A DNA stretch of 54,521 nucleotides from Flavobacteriales bacterium (GTDB taxonomy: Bacteria > Bacteroidota > Bacteroidia > Flavobacteriales_F > PHOS-HE28), in NCBI GenBank assembly GCA_020847755.1, contig JADLBK010000061.1, forward strand, positions 1 to 54,521, given 5' to 3'. Of this stretch, positions 1 through 10,333 are shown piece by piece (positions within the stretch are counted from its first letter, which is position 1; each line of letters starts with the position of its first letter). Under the pieces are notes generated by a model, which saw only the letters and a program-made list of their open reading frames with translations, was not told where the DNA came from and searched no databases. The position numbers and the translations under genes are program-made.

Positions 1-1
1 C

Positions 2-133
2 CTTCTACTGGCACACTGGTACCGGGAATCCAAGATCAAGCGGCCTCATGAACTGGATCCGGAGTTGAAGAAGCTGGCGATGTCCACATTTCTCACCGCA
101 CTCCTCTTCTCGCTGGGCCTTATCCTTGCGTGA
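2..133 (+). CDS. menA: C-terminal end of 1,4-dihydroxy-2-naphthoate polyprenyltransferase MenA (partial, starts outside window)
   Basis: Only the last 43 codons are present, in a frame that is open from base 2 to a TGA. The visible tail contains RPHELDPELKKLAMSTFL followed by a hydrophobic helix, LFSLGLILA, as expected for the last membrane helix of the UbiA-type prenyltransferase MenA. MenA attaches the polyprenyl tail in menaquinone synthesis in the inner membrane. The stop codon overlaps the menC start (TGATG), and the next two genes are menC and menE, which supports the call. Identification from such a short tail rests mostly on context. Confidence 0.7.
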   Translation, partial: LLLAHWYRESKIKRPHELDPELKKLAMSTFLTALLFSLGLILA

Positions 134-1185
134 TGCTGCGCGCGCGTTGGATCGAACGCACCTTGGAGCCCCGCTTCGAACTGGGCACCAGCAAAGGCGC
201 CATCACCGCGCGCACCGTGTGGTACCTGATGGCATGGGAGCATGACCGGCCCGAAGTGGTGGGCATCGGCGAGGCCGCGCTCTTTCCCGGGCACAGCAAG
301 GAGTTCCCGGCGGACGTGCGCACCAAGCTCCTGGAGCTGTGCATGGACACCAGCGACTGGGACCGGCGGCTGTACGATGACCTGGTGGACGTGCCCAGCG
401 TGCGCTTCGCCGTGGAACAGTGCCTGAAGGACCTGGAGGCCGGTGGCACCAAGACGCTTTTCCCCTCCGACTTCACCCTCGGCCGGCAGGCGATCCCCAT
501 CAACGGCCTCGTGTGGATGGGCGACAAGGCCACCATGAAGCAGCGCATCCGCGAGCAGCTCGACGGCGGCTACACCACCGTGAAGATGAAGATCGGCGCC
601 ATCGGCGTCGACGACGAGCTCGAGCTGCTGAAGGCGGTGCGGAAGGAGTACGGACCCGGCGACATCACCCTCCGCGTGGATGCGAACGGCGCCTTCACCG
701 CGCTGCAGGCGCCCGAGGTGCTGAAGCGGCTGGCCGACCTGCACGTGCACAGCATCGAGCAGCCCGTGCCGCCCGGTCAGTACGAGGTGATGGCCGAACT
801 CTGTGCGGACACACCCATCCCCATCGCGCTGGACGAGGACCTCATCGGGCAGAACACGCACGACAGCAAGGTGGACCTGCTCGACCACATCCGCCCGCAG
901 TACATCGTGATCAAGCCGAGCCTGGTGGGCGGCTGGGCGGCCACGCAGGCGTGGATCGACCTGGCCAAGGCACGCGGCATCGGCTGGTGGATCACCTCGG
1001 CGCTGGAGAGCAGCATCGGCCTGAACGCCATCGCCCAGTACACGGCCACCCTTCACATGACGATGGCCCAGGGCCTCGGCACCGGGAAGGTCTACGCCAA
1101 CAACATCCCCTCGCCCCTGCTCGCCGAGCGCGGTGAGCTGCGCTACCGTCCGGAAGCGGAGTGGGACCTCAGCACGCTGCAGTGA
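133..1185 (+). CDS. menC: o-Succinylbenzoate synthase
   Basis: A 350-residue enolase-superfamily enzyme that would dehydrate SHCHC to o-succinylbenzoate in menaquinone synthesis. The acid-base and metal residues are all visible: the KxK pair at about K151/K153 (VKMKIG), metal ligands D183 (RVDANG), E209 (SIEQP) and D234 (ALDED), and the second-side lysine K261 (VIKPS). The start is the ATG overlapping the upstream stop as TGATG; the ORF track begins one codon earlier at a GTG. It is followed by menE with overlapping ends, so the three men genes are probably translationally coupled. Dipeptide epimerases share this fold, but the menA/menE context favours MenC. Confidence 0.93.
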   Translation: MLRARWIERTLEPRFELGTSKGAITARTVWYLMAWEHDRPEVVGIGEAALFPGHSKEFPADVRTKLLELCMDTSDWDRRLYDDLVDVPSVRFAVEQCLKDLEAGGTKTLFPSDFTLGRQAIPINGLVWMGDKATMKQRIREQLDGGYTTVKMKIGAIGVDDELELLKAVRKEYGPGDITLRVDANGAFTALQAPEVLKRLADLHVHSIEQPVPPGQYEVMAELCADTPIPIALDEDLIGQNTHDSKVDLLDHIRPQYIVIKPSLVGGWAATQAWIDLAKARGIGWWITSALESSIGLNAIAQYTATLHMTMAQGLGTGKVYANNIPSPLLAERGELRYRPEAEWDLSTLQ

Positions 1186-2235
1186 ACCCCTTCACCCGCC
1201 TCACGGTCGATGGCGTCACCCTGGAGGGCGACGCCCTGCTGCGCTGGGCCGACTCCCTGGTGGACGGGCACGGCGACGATCCGGAGGGGGCGCTGGCGCT
1301 GCGCAGCACGGTGCATGAGCTGCTGCGCGGCGAAGGGCTGCAGGCCACCACCAGCGGCACCACGGGTCCGTCCAAGCGCATCACCCTGTCGGTGGAGGAC
1401 CTGGTGGCCAGCGCACAACTCACCGGGCGCCTGTTCGGCCTGAACGACGGCGATCGTGCCCTGCACTGCCTGCCCGGCGCCTTCGTGGCCGGGAAGATGA
1501 TGCTGGTGCGGGCCTTCGTGCTGGGGCTCGACCTGCACGTGATCGGTGCGCGGGGCGGCGTGCTGGCCAAGCTCGATCCACGGGAGCGGTTCCGTTTCGC
1601 GGCCATGGTGCCGCTGCAGCTCGCACGCGCGTTGGAGGAGGACCGGGCGCGGGTGGAGGCGCAGTTCAGCACGGTGCTGCTGGGCGGCGGGCCCGTGAGC
1701 GAAGCGCTGGAGCAACGCGTGGCCGACCTGCGGACGGAGGTGTTCCTGGGCTATGGCAGCACGGAGACCGTGACGCATGTGGCGCTTCGCCGACTCAACG
1801 GACCGGAGGCCTCGCCGTTGTTCACCGCCGTGGGCGACTGCCACTTCGCGCGCGACCCACGCGGCTGCCTGGTGACCTACACCCCGCACCTGAGCACCTT
1901 CCAGCAGGTGACCAACGACCTGGTGGAGCTGGTGGACGGCACGCACTTCCGCTGGCTGGGCCGGTACGACCACGTGATCCTGAGCGGCGGCCGCAAGGTG
2001 CATCCCGAACAGCTGGAGGCCCGCACGGCCGCGGTGATCCCCGAGCCGCACTACTTCAGCGGCACCCCCGACCCCCTCCTGGGCCAGGCCGTGGTGCTGA
2101 CGATCGAGACGGACCGCCCGCAGCAGGAGGTGGTGCCTGCGGTGATGGCCGTGCTGCTGCCCTTGCTCCATCCGCACGAGATGCCGCGCCACATCCGGAC
2201 GCTGCCGCGACTGGAGCGCACCGTCAGCGGAAAGA

Positions 2236-2246
<11 letters not shown>
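1182..2246 (+). CDS. menE: o-Succinylbenzoate-CoA ligase (short MenE type)
   Basis: An adenylate-forming ligase of 354 residues that would activate o-succinylbenzoate with CoA. The phosphate-binding motif TTSGTTGPSK lies near residue 56, the adenylate motif GYGSTET is mid-protein, and the hinge and C-terminal motifs GRYDHVILSGGRK and RTVSGKIRR, with the catalytic lysine, are at the end. It is shorter than generic acyl-CoA ligases, as is common for Bacteroidota MenE. I chose the GTG at 1182, which overlaps the menC stop as GTGA; the track start at 1161 lies well inside menC. The 3' end overlaps the convergent rluD end by 11 bases. Confidence 0.92.
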
Positions 2247-3311
<1,065 letters not shown>

Positions 3312-3312
<1 letters not shown>

Positions 3313-5549
3313 CACCGTTGCAGCATCAGTCGGGCATGGCCGAGCATCGCGCCCTGTGCATCCACCAGGCGCACCACGTACGGACCTGGAGCCGCGCCAT
3401 CCAGCGCGATGGGCGCATCCTGCGCGTAGGGGGTCTGCAGCACCAGCCGACCGGTGGCGTCCCACAGCTCCACACGCCCGTTCGTCACGCCCTCCATGTG
3501 CACCCACAAGGCATCGCTGGCCGGATTGGGCCAGAGGCCGAGCTGCGGCTCCGGGTGCTGCCCGAGCCCGGCCCAGGGGTCCACATCGGCCACCAACACC
3601 GGGCGGATCATGAGCGAACCCTGTTGCGCGGTGTTGGTGAACGAGCCCGTGGTGTTGTAGAAGATCCGGCTCTGATTGTTCGTGTTCTTGTCGAAGCCCA
3701 CGTTCATGAAGATGGCGGTGGTCTGAACGAAGCCGACATAGAACGTGTTCGGCACCCAGATGGTGGAGTCCAGCGGATACTCCACGAACTTGTTGAGCCC
3801 ATGCGGCCGGTAGTCCGGATCGCTGAAGCTGAAGTTCTGGTGGATGATCGTCTCGGGGTTGAGCGAGCTCCACACCGTGAGGAGGAAACCGGCGTTGTCC
3901 GGGCTGGCCGGGAAGAAGATGGGGTCGAAGTAGATGCGCACGGCGCGCAGCGAATCGGCCTGCTGCATGTCGAAGCGCACCGCCACCTTGCCGCCCGGTG
4001 CATTGGTGAGGCCGTAGCCCGCCTCGGCACTGCCGTCATCCAGGGCGTAGTAGTTGCTGAGCTCCTGCACGAAGCGCATCGTGTCGTTGTACCGGTTGAT
4101 GTCGGGCGTGACGTCGATGGCGAAGGTGTTGCGCCAGAAGGCCGCCCCGGTGCTGAGCGATGGGTCGTAGGCGAAGGGCGCCACCGTGTGCGTGCTGGTG
4201 AACGTGCTGCCGGCGTTGTTGATGATGTTGCTGCCCGCGCCGAAGGTGGCCACCGGCGCTCCGCCGTCCAGCCCCGAGCTCGCCTCCCACGTGATGAAAC
4301 GGTCCTGGTCCGCCAGGTTCTTCTGCAGCAGGTCCACCGACGACGCCATGAAGGCCGCAGGGGCGTTGCTGAAGTGCGTGAAGGGCACCGAGGTGTAGGT
4401 GTTCATCAGGGTGTTGCCCGGGTACACCCAGGCCACGTCCACCAGCAGCGTATCGTCGTAGGCGCGCTGACGTGCCAGACGCACGTAGTCGATGTGCCAA
4501 TGGTCCAGCGCCCCGCTGCGCGTGCCGTAGTTGAGGAAGCGGAAGCGGAAGTCGGGCTTCAGGAAGCGGAAGTCCGTGATGGGCAGCATCACCTGCTGGA
4601 AGGGGGCCAGCGCCGTGTAAGGCGTGCTCCAGCGGCGGATCCACTCGTCATCATCAGGCGCATAGAACTCCAGCACCAGGCTGTCCTGCGTCTGCACCTC
4701 GGTGTCGCCGCTGCGCCCCTGCGGCTGGTGGAAGAAGCTGAGGTAGATGGAATCGCCCGGCGGATACGCCATGTTGATCGGCACCGTGGTGAGGTGGTCG
4801 TTGATGCCGTAGGCCGTGGGCGAGTTGGTGACGTAGGGCAGGCCCGTGCGGTCCACTCCGTCGAAGGTGGCCACACCGATGGTGGGCGGATCGATCGGGT
4901 AGGTGCCGTTGATGTGCGCGTCGTCGTCCGCCCACAGGATGAGCGGCACGTCCACCCCGTTCTGTTCGTACGTGCGCGGATCGGGCGGCACGGTGTACAC
5001 CTCCAGCGAATCCTGCAGCAGGTCGGCCGCGGGCACCGCCAGCGTGTCGCTGAACGCATCACCGATGGTATCATAGATGGTGTAGGGCGGCCACGCCGAC
5101 TGGGTGATGGAGGTGGACGGGTAGCCACTGAGGTCGAACAGCTCGATCGTGGTGAAGGGGTTCGCCTCGCGCCAGATGGTGTCCACACCCACCGTGTCGG
5201 TGTAGTAGTGAAAGGTGGTGTCCGCGTAGAAGGCCATGTCCGGGGTGGACACGCCGCCGACCGCGATGCGGTGGACCACATCGGTGAGCACCACGCCAGG
5301 GTCGTCCGGCGCCGCGTTGAGGTGCCGCGTGCGATCGATGGAGAAGTCATCCATCAACGGCAGCTGCTGGATGGCGTTCTCGTAGATGTAGAACGTGTTG
5401 TCCGCGGCCCGGAGCAGGGCGCGCTCATTCTCCGGACGGGCCTGCCCGTTGAGCGGGAAGAGGGCGTCCTGCTGGGCGTTCGCCACACCGCACAGGGCGG
5501 TACCGGCGATGACGACGGCGCCCAGCAGGGCAAGATCACGGTTCCGCAT
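3312..5549 (-). CDS. Secreted protein with T9SS type A C-terminal sorting domain
   Basis: A 745-residue exported protein of unknown role. An N-terminal signal peptide (MRNRDLALLGAVVIAGTALCGVANAQ) is followed by a long extracellular body rich in D, T, Y and P with no domain I recognise. The last 75 residues are a type A sorting domain (LGLWPNPASDALWV...GPYVVRLVD...). The ATG at 5549 is preferred; the track start at 5567 is a TTG. The gene overlaps the end of the PASTA gene by 14 bases, and its stop overlaps the rluD start, so PASTA, this gene and rluD probably form one operon. T9SS cargo is either anchored on or released from the outer membrane. Confidence 0.88.
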
Positions 5550-6354
5550 CCTGTGCGTTCGGTTCAAGGGTGGAGGTATCGGGGATGGCTCTTCGGGCGC
5601 CCAGTCCTGCGGTATCGGCCGTCAGCCAGATGTCAACGAGCCCGCCCATGATGATGCTGCTGTTGGCGTTGGGTGCCGGGGTCTGCCTGAACACCCTCGC
5701 CAACGTGGAATCCGCCTTGGTATTGCAGCCTTCGCAGGCCACCACCGCACCCAGGTTCAACGAGGCCATGTTCAGGATCGCGGCCACTTCCGCGTGGGTC
5801 CAGCCGGTCAGGTCCGGAACAGGGACGCGCCCACCGCCATCGCCGCTGCCCAGCACGAGCACGATGGAGGCCCCCCGCTCGATGCCCGTGCCGGCGATGA
5901 TCGTGCGGCCTTCATGCAACTGGTCCACCACGCAGTCCACGCACGCGTCCGGCCGGTAGCGCAGCTCGGCCACCTTCAAGCCCACGATCTCGGCCACGCT
6001 GATCGCCTGCCGCTTGCTGAGGTCCACCAGTGCCGGCATATCGATCAGCTTGGGCCGCGTGGCGTTGACGATGAGGTACACCGTGCGGTCGGGCTTCACC
6101 CCCGACCCGGCATCGGGGTCCTGGTCCACCACGGCCCCCTTGGGCGCCCCGTCGGTGTGCACCGAGTCCACCACCTCCACATGCAGGCCGAGCGGCCCAA
6201 CGATGGCCCCGGCCTCGGCGATGGAAAGACCGGACAGGTCGGGCACCTCCACCACCATCCCATGCCGGGTGTAGTGCCGCACCCAGGACCAGCCGCCCAG
6301 CAGGAGCAGCACGCTGAACAGCACGGGAAGGAGGATCGGGAGGGCGCGGCGCAT
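5536..6354 (-). CDS. Membrane-anchored protein with three PASTA domains
   Basis: A 272-residue protein with one transmembrane helix near residues 5-25 (LPILLPVLFSVLLLLGG) and three consecutive PASTA domains at roughly 34-100, 100-178 and 180-260 (VVEVPDLSGLSIAEA, LIDMPALVDLSKRQA, RVPVPDLTGWTHAEV). PASTA domains are known to bind peptidoglycan fragments or help organise wall enzymes, and here they would sit in the periplasm without a kinase domain. Two cysteine pairs (CVDC, CEGC) occur in the second and third domains. The start was chosen at the ATG just before the helix. Divergent from ddl, another cell-wall gene, across an 88-base spacer with a promoter in each direction. Confidence 0.88.
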   Translation of the reverse strand: MRRALPILLPVLFSVLLLLGGWSWVRHYTRHGMVVEVPDLSGLSIAEAGAIVGPLGLHVEVVDSVHTDGAPKGAVVDQDPDAGSGVKPDRTVYLIVNATRPKLIDMPALVDLSKRQAISVAEIVGLKVAELRYRPDACVDCVVDQLHEGRTIIAGTGIERGASIVLVLGSGDGGGRVPVPDLTGWTHAEVAAILNMASLNLGAVVACEGCNTKADSTLARVFRQTPAPNANSSIIMGGLVDIWLTADTAGLGARRAIPDTSTLEPNAQDAEP

Positions 6355-6391
6355 CAGGGAAGGCACGGCCTGCGGGCCGCGCGGAGCGCGG

Positions 6392-6399
6392 CGAAGATA
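6392..6399 (-). promoter_or_regulatory. -7 promoter element TATCTTCG for the PASTA gene
   Basis: On the minus strand this reads TATCTTCG, one base from the Bacteroidota consensus TAnnTTTG. It lies 37 bases upstream of the PASTA gene start in the short divergent spacer shared with ddl. Confidence 0.5.
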
Positions 6400-6428
6400 G
6401 ACGTTCGCCTGCGGGCGGAACGGCCCGC

Positions 6429-6436
6429 TACCTTCG
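6429..6436 (+). promoter_or_regulatory. -7 promoter element TACCTTCG for ddl
   Basis: TACCTTCG matches TAnnTTTG at all but one base and ends 6 bases before the ddl ATG. That spacing leaves no room for a Shine-Dalgarno sequence and would give a leaderless transcript. Confidence 0.55.
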
Positions 6437-6442
6437 TCCGCC

Positions 6443-7450
6443 ATGGACCCCCGTCCCCCCATCGCCGTGGTGCGCGGCGGCTATTCCGGCGAATCGGTGA
6501 TCAGCCACCAGAGCGCGCAGCGCATGCTGTCGGCCATCGACAGCACCCGCTTCGATCCAGCCTTCGTCACCATCACCCGCGAGGGGTGGAGCTGCGAACG
6601 CGCGGACGGTGCGGTGCTACCCTTCGACCGGTCCGGCTTCCGGCTGGACCGGGGGAACGGCCTTGAGCGCTTCGCGGCGGCCCTCATCGCCATCCACGGT
6701 CCGCCCGGCGAGGACGGCAAGTTGCAGGGCTACCTGGACATGCTGGGCGTGCCCTACCAGACCGGCGGCGTGCTGCCCATGGCGCTCAGCTTCAGCAAGT
6801 ACGGCACCACCGCCCTGCTGCGTCAGCTGGGTTTCCGCGTCTCGCCCTCGGTGCTGTGGCACCGCGACCTCGTGGGCGACCGGCCCGAACTGCCCGCAGG
6901 CATCGGCTACCCCTGCTTCGTGAAGCCCGACGAGAGCGGCAGCAGCCTCGGTGTCACCAAGGTGAAAGGGCCCGCGGAACTGCCCGCCGCCCTGGCGACG
7001 GCCTTCCGCGAATGCACCCGGGTGATGGTGGAGGCCGCCGTGAGCGGCCGCGAGCTCACCTGTGGCGTCATCCGGCTCCACGGCCGTGTGCAGGCACTGC
7101 CCGTGTGCGAGATCCGCACCCCGCGCGAGTTCTTCGACTACGAGGCCAAGTACCACGCCACCGACACCGAGGAACTGGTGCCCGCCCCGCTGAGCGCGGC
7201 GGTGACCGCCCTGGTGCAGCAGCGTTCGGTGGCCATCTACACGGCGCTCGACCTGCGCGGCATGGTGCGCGTGGACCACTTCTGGAGCGGCGGTGAGGAG
7301 GCCGTGCCGGACGAGCTGGTCACCATCGAGGTGAACAGCACCCCGGGCTTCAGCCAGGCGAGCATCTTCCCCAAGATGCTGGAGGTGAGCGGCGTGGGCG
7401 TGCCTGCGGCGGTGAACGGCCTGCTGGACGAGTGCCTGGCCCGGGGCTAG
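6443..7450 (+). CDS. ddl: D-alanine--D-alanine ligase
   Basis: A 335-residue ATP-grasp ligase that joins two D-alanines for peptidoglycan precursors in the cytoplasm. Visible family motifs are the N-terminal glycine-rich loop VVRGGYSGESVIS, HGPPGEDGKLQGYLDMLGVPY, the ATP-binding lysine segment PCFVKPDESGSSLGV, and the C-terminal metal and substrate motif IEVNSTPGFS. Length is normal for Ddl. The gene is divergent from the PASTA gene and its stop overlaps the convergent rdgB stop by 4 bases. Start ATG supported by the closely placed promoter. Confidence 0.95.
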   Translation: MDPRPPIAVVRGGYSGESVISHQSAQRMLSAIDSTRFDPAFVTITREGWSCERADGAVLPFDRSGFRLDRGNGLERFAAALIAIHGPPGEDGKLQGYLDMLGVPYQTGGVLPMALSFSKYGTTALLRQLGFRVSPSVLWHRDLVGDRPELPAGIGYPCFVKPDESGSSLGVTKVKGPAELPAALATAFRECTRVMVEAAVSGRELTCGVIRLHGRVQALPVCEIRTPREFFDYEAKYHATDTEELVPAPLSAAVTALVQQRSVAIYTALDLRGMVRVDHFWSGGEEAVPDELVTIEVNSTPGFSQASIFPKMLEVSGVGVPAAVNGLLDECLARG

Positions 7451-8022
7451 CGCGTTCGCACGTGCTCGAGCAGCGCGGCCATGGCCCGCGCGCGGTGGCT
7501 GATGCGGTTCTTCTTCTCCGTCGTCATCTCGGCGAAGCTCCGCTCCTCCCCCTCCGGCGCGAACAACGGATCGTAGCCGAAACCAGCCGTGCCGCGCGGG
7601 GCGGACAGGATGCGGCCCTTGACCACGCCGTGGAACAGCTGCGCACGGCCGTCCTCCACGAAGGCGATCACCGTGCGGAAACGCGCTGTGCGGTCGCCAT
7701 GGCCCTCCAAGGCGCGCAGCAGCTTGCGCATATTGGCTCCCGGATCGCGGGCCTCGCCGGCGTAATGCGCACTGTGCACACCGGGCGCACCGCCCAGGGC
7801 GTCCACTTCCAGGCCGCTGTCGTCGGCGATGCAGGGCAGGCCGCAGCGGTCGTGCACCCAGCGGGCCTTCTGTTCCGCGTTGGCCTCCAGGGTGTCGCCC
7901 GTCTCCGGAAGCTCCTCCACCACGCCCACCTCGTCCGGGCCGATCACGTGGAAGGTCGGATGGAGCAGGGCCGCCAGCTCGGCCACCTTGCCGGGGTTGC
8001 GTGTGCACAGAACGAGCTTCAT
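7447..8022 (-). CDS. rdgB: XTP/dITP diphosphatase (RdgB/HAM1 family)
   Basis: A 191-residue house-cleaning pyrophosphatase that hydrolyses non-canonical purine nucleoside triphosphates to monophosphates. It opens with the family signature LVLCTRNPGKVAEL and continues with DDSGLEVDALGGAPGVHSAHYAG and FGYDPLFAPEGEERSFAEM, all hallmark HAM1 motifs. Full length. It is convergent with ddl (4-base overlap) and its 5' end faces the flippase gene across about 70 bases. Confidence 0.95.
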   Translation of the reverse strand: MKLVLCTRNPGKVAELAALLHPTFHVIGPDEVGVVEELPETGDTLEANAEQKARWVHDRCGLPCIADDSGLEVDALGGAPGVHSAHYAGEARDPGANMRKLLRALEGHGDRTARFRTVIAFVEDGRAQLFHGVVKGRILSAPRGTAGFGYDPLFAPEGEERSFAEMTTEKKNRISHRARAMAALLEHVRTR

Positions 8023-8065
8023 CGCGCGAAGATGCGCATCGCGGAAGCGGGCCCACGGGCCCGGT

Positions 8066-8073
8066 TACCTTTG
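8066..8073 (+). promoter_or_regulatory. -7 promoter element TACCTTTG for the flippase gene
   Basis: TACCTTTG is a full match to TAnnTTTG and is followed by GCCGC, the same extension seen at several other promoters in this window. It ends 19 bases before the GTG start chosen for the flippase. Confidence 0.65.
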
Positions 8074-8092
8074 GCCGCACCAGTTCCTCGCA

Positions 8093-9502
8093 GTGCCCCT
8101 CCGTCGCGCCGTCCATCAGTTCCGCCAGGACCTGCGCCGCAGCCGCACCGAGGGCAGCTTCGCCCGGCACTCGTTCCAGGTCTTCTCCGGCAACGCGCTG
8201 GCCATGGCCAGCCAGCTGGTGCTGACCCCGCTGCTGGGCCGCATCTACGGACCCGAGGCCTACGGCGTCTACGGCATCTTCATGGCGCTGATGATGAACC
8301 TGTCGTACGTGGCGGACATGGGCCTTTCCACGGCGTACGTGCTGCCGCGGGATGAGGAGACCTTCCGCGACCTGTTCCGCATCAACCTCACCACGGCCCT
8401 GGGCATCTGCGCCCTGACGGCGGTGGCCGCGCTCTTCGCCGAGCACTTCTACACGCTGGTGCCGAGCTGGAGCGCCCTGGGCGGATGGGTGCACTTCGTG
8501 GGGCCCGCCGCCCTGTTGTACGCGCTCAGCGTCTACTTCACCCAGTGGCTCACGCGCGCCAAGCTCTTCAAGGTGAGCGCCTTCACCGGGGCCACACTGG
8601 ACCTGAGCACGCGCCTGTTCAACCTGCTCTACGGTGTGGTGAGCGGCACCCGGGCGCTGGGCCTCATCCTGGGCGATGCCGTGGTGCGCACGGCGATCAT
8701 CCCGGTGTACGTGCGCCCGCTGATGCGCCACGGCATGCGCGAGGTGTTCACGAACTGGTCGTGGCACCGCATGCGCAGCACCCTGCGCGAATACCGCCGC
8801 TACCCGCTGATGGTGTTCCCGGAGCGCTGGGTGGCCAGCCTCGGCCTGCAGCTGCCGGTCTTCGCCCTCAGCAGCGACCTGGCGGCGGTGGGGCACTTCT
8901 CGCTCGGTGCGAGCCTGCTGCTGATCCCCCTGCGCCTGTTCGGCTTCTCGTTCAGCACCGTGTACATGCAGAAGGCCTCGGAGCTGAGCGACCGCACGGA
9001 CGAGCTGCGCCGGATCACGCTGGGCCTGTACAAACGATTGTATGGTGTGGGCATCCTGCCCTTCCTGCTGCTCACCTTCTTCGCCGATGCGGCCTTCGAC
9101 CTGCTCTTCGGCGGACCCTGGCGCGACGCCGGCGTGTTCACCGCCTACATGGGCGGCTTCTTCTTCTTCCGCCTGCTGAGCGACCCCATGGTGTCGCTCT
9201 TCAACGTGCAGCGTCGCGAGCACGTGAACCTGGTCTTCCAGGTGGTCCTCACCGTGGCCCGGGGGGCCGCCATGGCCGTCGTGGGCGCGATGGGCCTGGG
9301 CTCGGGGGCCATCATGCTCAGCTATGCGCTGGTGAGCATGGCGGGCTACATGGTGCTGTCCACCCAGCTGCTGTCCTCCGTGGGCCTGGCCGGTCTGCGG
9401 ATCACACTGAAGTACGCCGCCCTGCTCGCCGTGGCGGCGGCAGCGATGGCCGCGTTGCGCTTCGCGGTGCTGGGCAGTTGGTTCCCCCTCTACGGTGGCT
9501 GA
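8093..9502 (+). CDS. Polysaccharide flippase (Wzx/MATE-like, oligosaccharide translocase)
   Basis: A 469-residue polytopic membrane protein with about 12 hydrophobic segments, starting FARHSFQVFSGNALAMASQLVLTPLLGRIYGPEAYGVYGIF. That N-terminal pattern is typical of Wzx-type flippases, which move lipid-linked glycan units across the inner membrane. I placed the start at a GTG, 20 bases downstream of a good -7 box; the track ORF begins far upstream, antisense to rdgB. It heads a block of methyltransferase and glycosyltransferase genes, which fits a surface-glycan role. The exact substrate cannot be read from sequence. Confidence 0.88.
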   Translation: MPLRRAVHQFRQDLRRSRTEGSFARHSFQVFSGNALAMASQLVLTPLLGRIYGPEAYGVYGIFMALMMNLSYVADMGLSTAYVLPRDEETFRDLFRINLTTALGICALTAVAALFAEHFYTLVPSWSALGGWVHFVGPAALLYALSVYFTQWLTRAKLFKVSAFTGATLDLSTRLFNLLYGVVSGTRALGLILGDAVVRTAIIPVYVRPLMRHGMREVFTNWSWHRMRSTLREYRRYPLMVFPERWVASLGLQLPVFALSSDLAAVGHFSLGASLLLIPLRLFGFSFSTVYMQKASELSDRTDELRRITLGLYKRLYGVGILPFLLLTFFADAAFDLLFGGPWRDAGVFTAYMGGFFFFRLLSDPMVSLFNVQRREHVNLVFQVVLTVARGAAMAVVGAMGLGSGAIMLSYALVSMAGYMVLSTQLLSSVGLAGLRITLKYAALLAVAAAAMAALRFAVLGSWFPLYGG

Positions 9503-9522
9503 TGGCCGTGCAGGGCCGCGGC

Positions 9523-9530
9523 TATCTTTG
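9523..9530 (+). promoter_or_regulatory. -7 promoter element TATCTTTG before the methyltransferase
   Basis: CTATCTTTGGCCGCATG: a perfect TAnnTTTG box ending 5 bases before the ATG, which predicts a transcript beginning at or next to the start codon. Confidence 0.65.
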
Positions 9531-9535
9531 GCCGC

Positions 9536-10327
9536 ATGGGGCGATTCGACCCGGAGGCGTATTGGGATGGCCGTTTGAAGAGCAACCCGGGGCTCACCGG
9601 TGTGGGCTACCTCGGCCTCGGCGAACCCTTCAACCGCTGGATGTACCACGTCCGGCAGGCGGTCTTCGCCCGCGTGGCCAGGGCCCATCTGCCGAAGATC
9701 ACCGGCCTCCACGTGCTGGACGTCGGCTCCGGCACCGGCCAATACCTGGAGGCCTGGAGGCGCCTCGGTGCCGGACGCATCGTGGGCAGCGACCTCACCG
9801 CCACGGCCGTGGAACGCCTCTCCAGCGGGATGCCCGACGTACAGGTGCTGCGAATGGACATCAGCGACACCGCCGCACTGCCCGCCGAGCGCTTTGACGC
9901 CATCACGTGCATGGACGTGCTGTTCCATGTGGTGGACGATGCGAAGCTGGAACAGGCCCTGGCCAACCTGCGCAGGCTGCTGAGACCCGACGGTGTGCTC
10001 TTCCTCTCGGACATCTTCGTGCACGGCCAGGACCACAAGCAGGAGCACTTCACCACCCGTTCGCTGGCCACCTACACCGCGGCCCTGGAACGCAATGGTC
10101 TCCGTGTGGTGCAGCGGCATCCCGTCTTCCACCTCCTCAACCGGCCGCTTGACTCCGATTCGCCCCTGCTGCACCGCTGGTGGGGGCTGGTGATGCGGGT
10201 GTGCAAGCTGCACCCGCGGCTGGGCGGGGCCCTGGCGGCCGCTGTTTACCCGCTGGAACTGCTGCTGGTGCGCCTGCGCCGCGAAGGGGTCTCGGCGGAG
10301 ATCATGGTGTGCGTTCCGCAACCCTGA
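9536..10327 (+). CDS. Class I SAM-dependent methyltransferase in glycan locus
   Basis: A 263-residue methyltransferase with a Rossmann SAM-binding core: motif I VLDVGSGTGQYLEAW near residue 60, an acidic strand end GSDLTATAVERL, then MDISDT and ITCMDVLFHVVDDAKLEQALANLRRLLRPDGVLFLSD. The C-terminal third has a hydrophobic stretch (LAAAVYPLELLLVRL) that may touch the membrane. It sits between a flippase and three glycosyltransferases, so it probably methylates a sugar or lipid-linked glycan; that substrate is inferred from context only. Confidence 0.87.
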   Translation: MGRFDPEAYWDGRLKSNPGLTGVGYLGLGEPFNRWMYHVRQAVFARVARAHLPKITGLHVLDVGSGTGQYLEAWRRLGAGRIVGSDLTATAVERLSSGMPDVQVLRMDISDTAALPAERFDAITCMDVLFHVVDDAKLEQALANLRRLLRPDGVLFLSDIFVHGQDHKQEHFTTRSLATYTAALERNGLRVVQRHPVFHLLNRPLDSDSPLLHRWWGLVMRVCKLHPRLGGALAAAVYPLELLLVRLRREGVSAEIMVCVPQP

Positions 10328-10333
10328 GCCCGC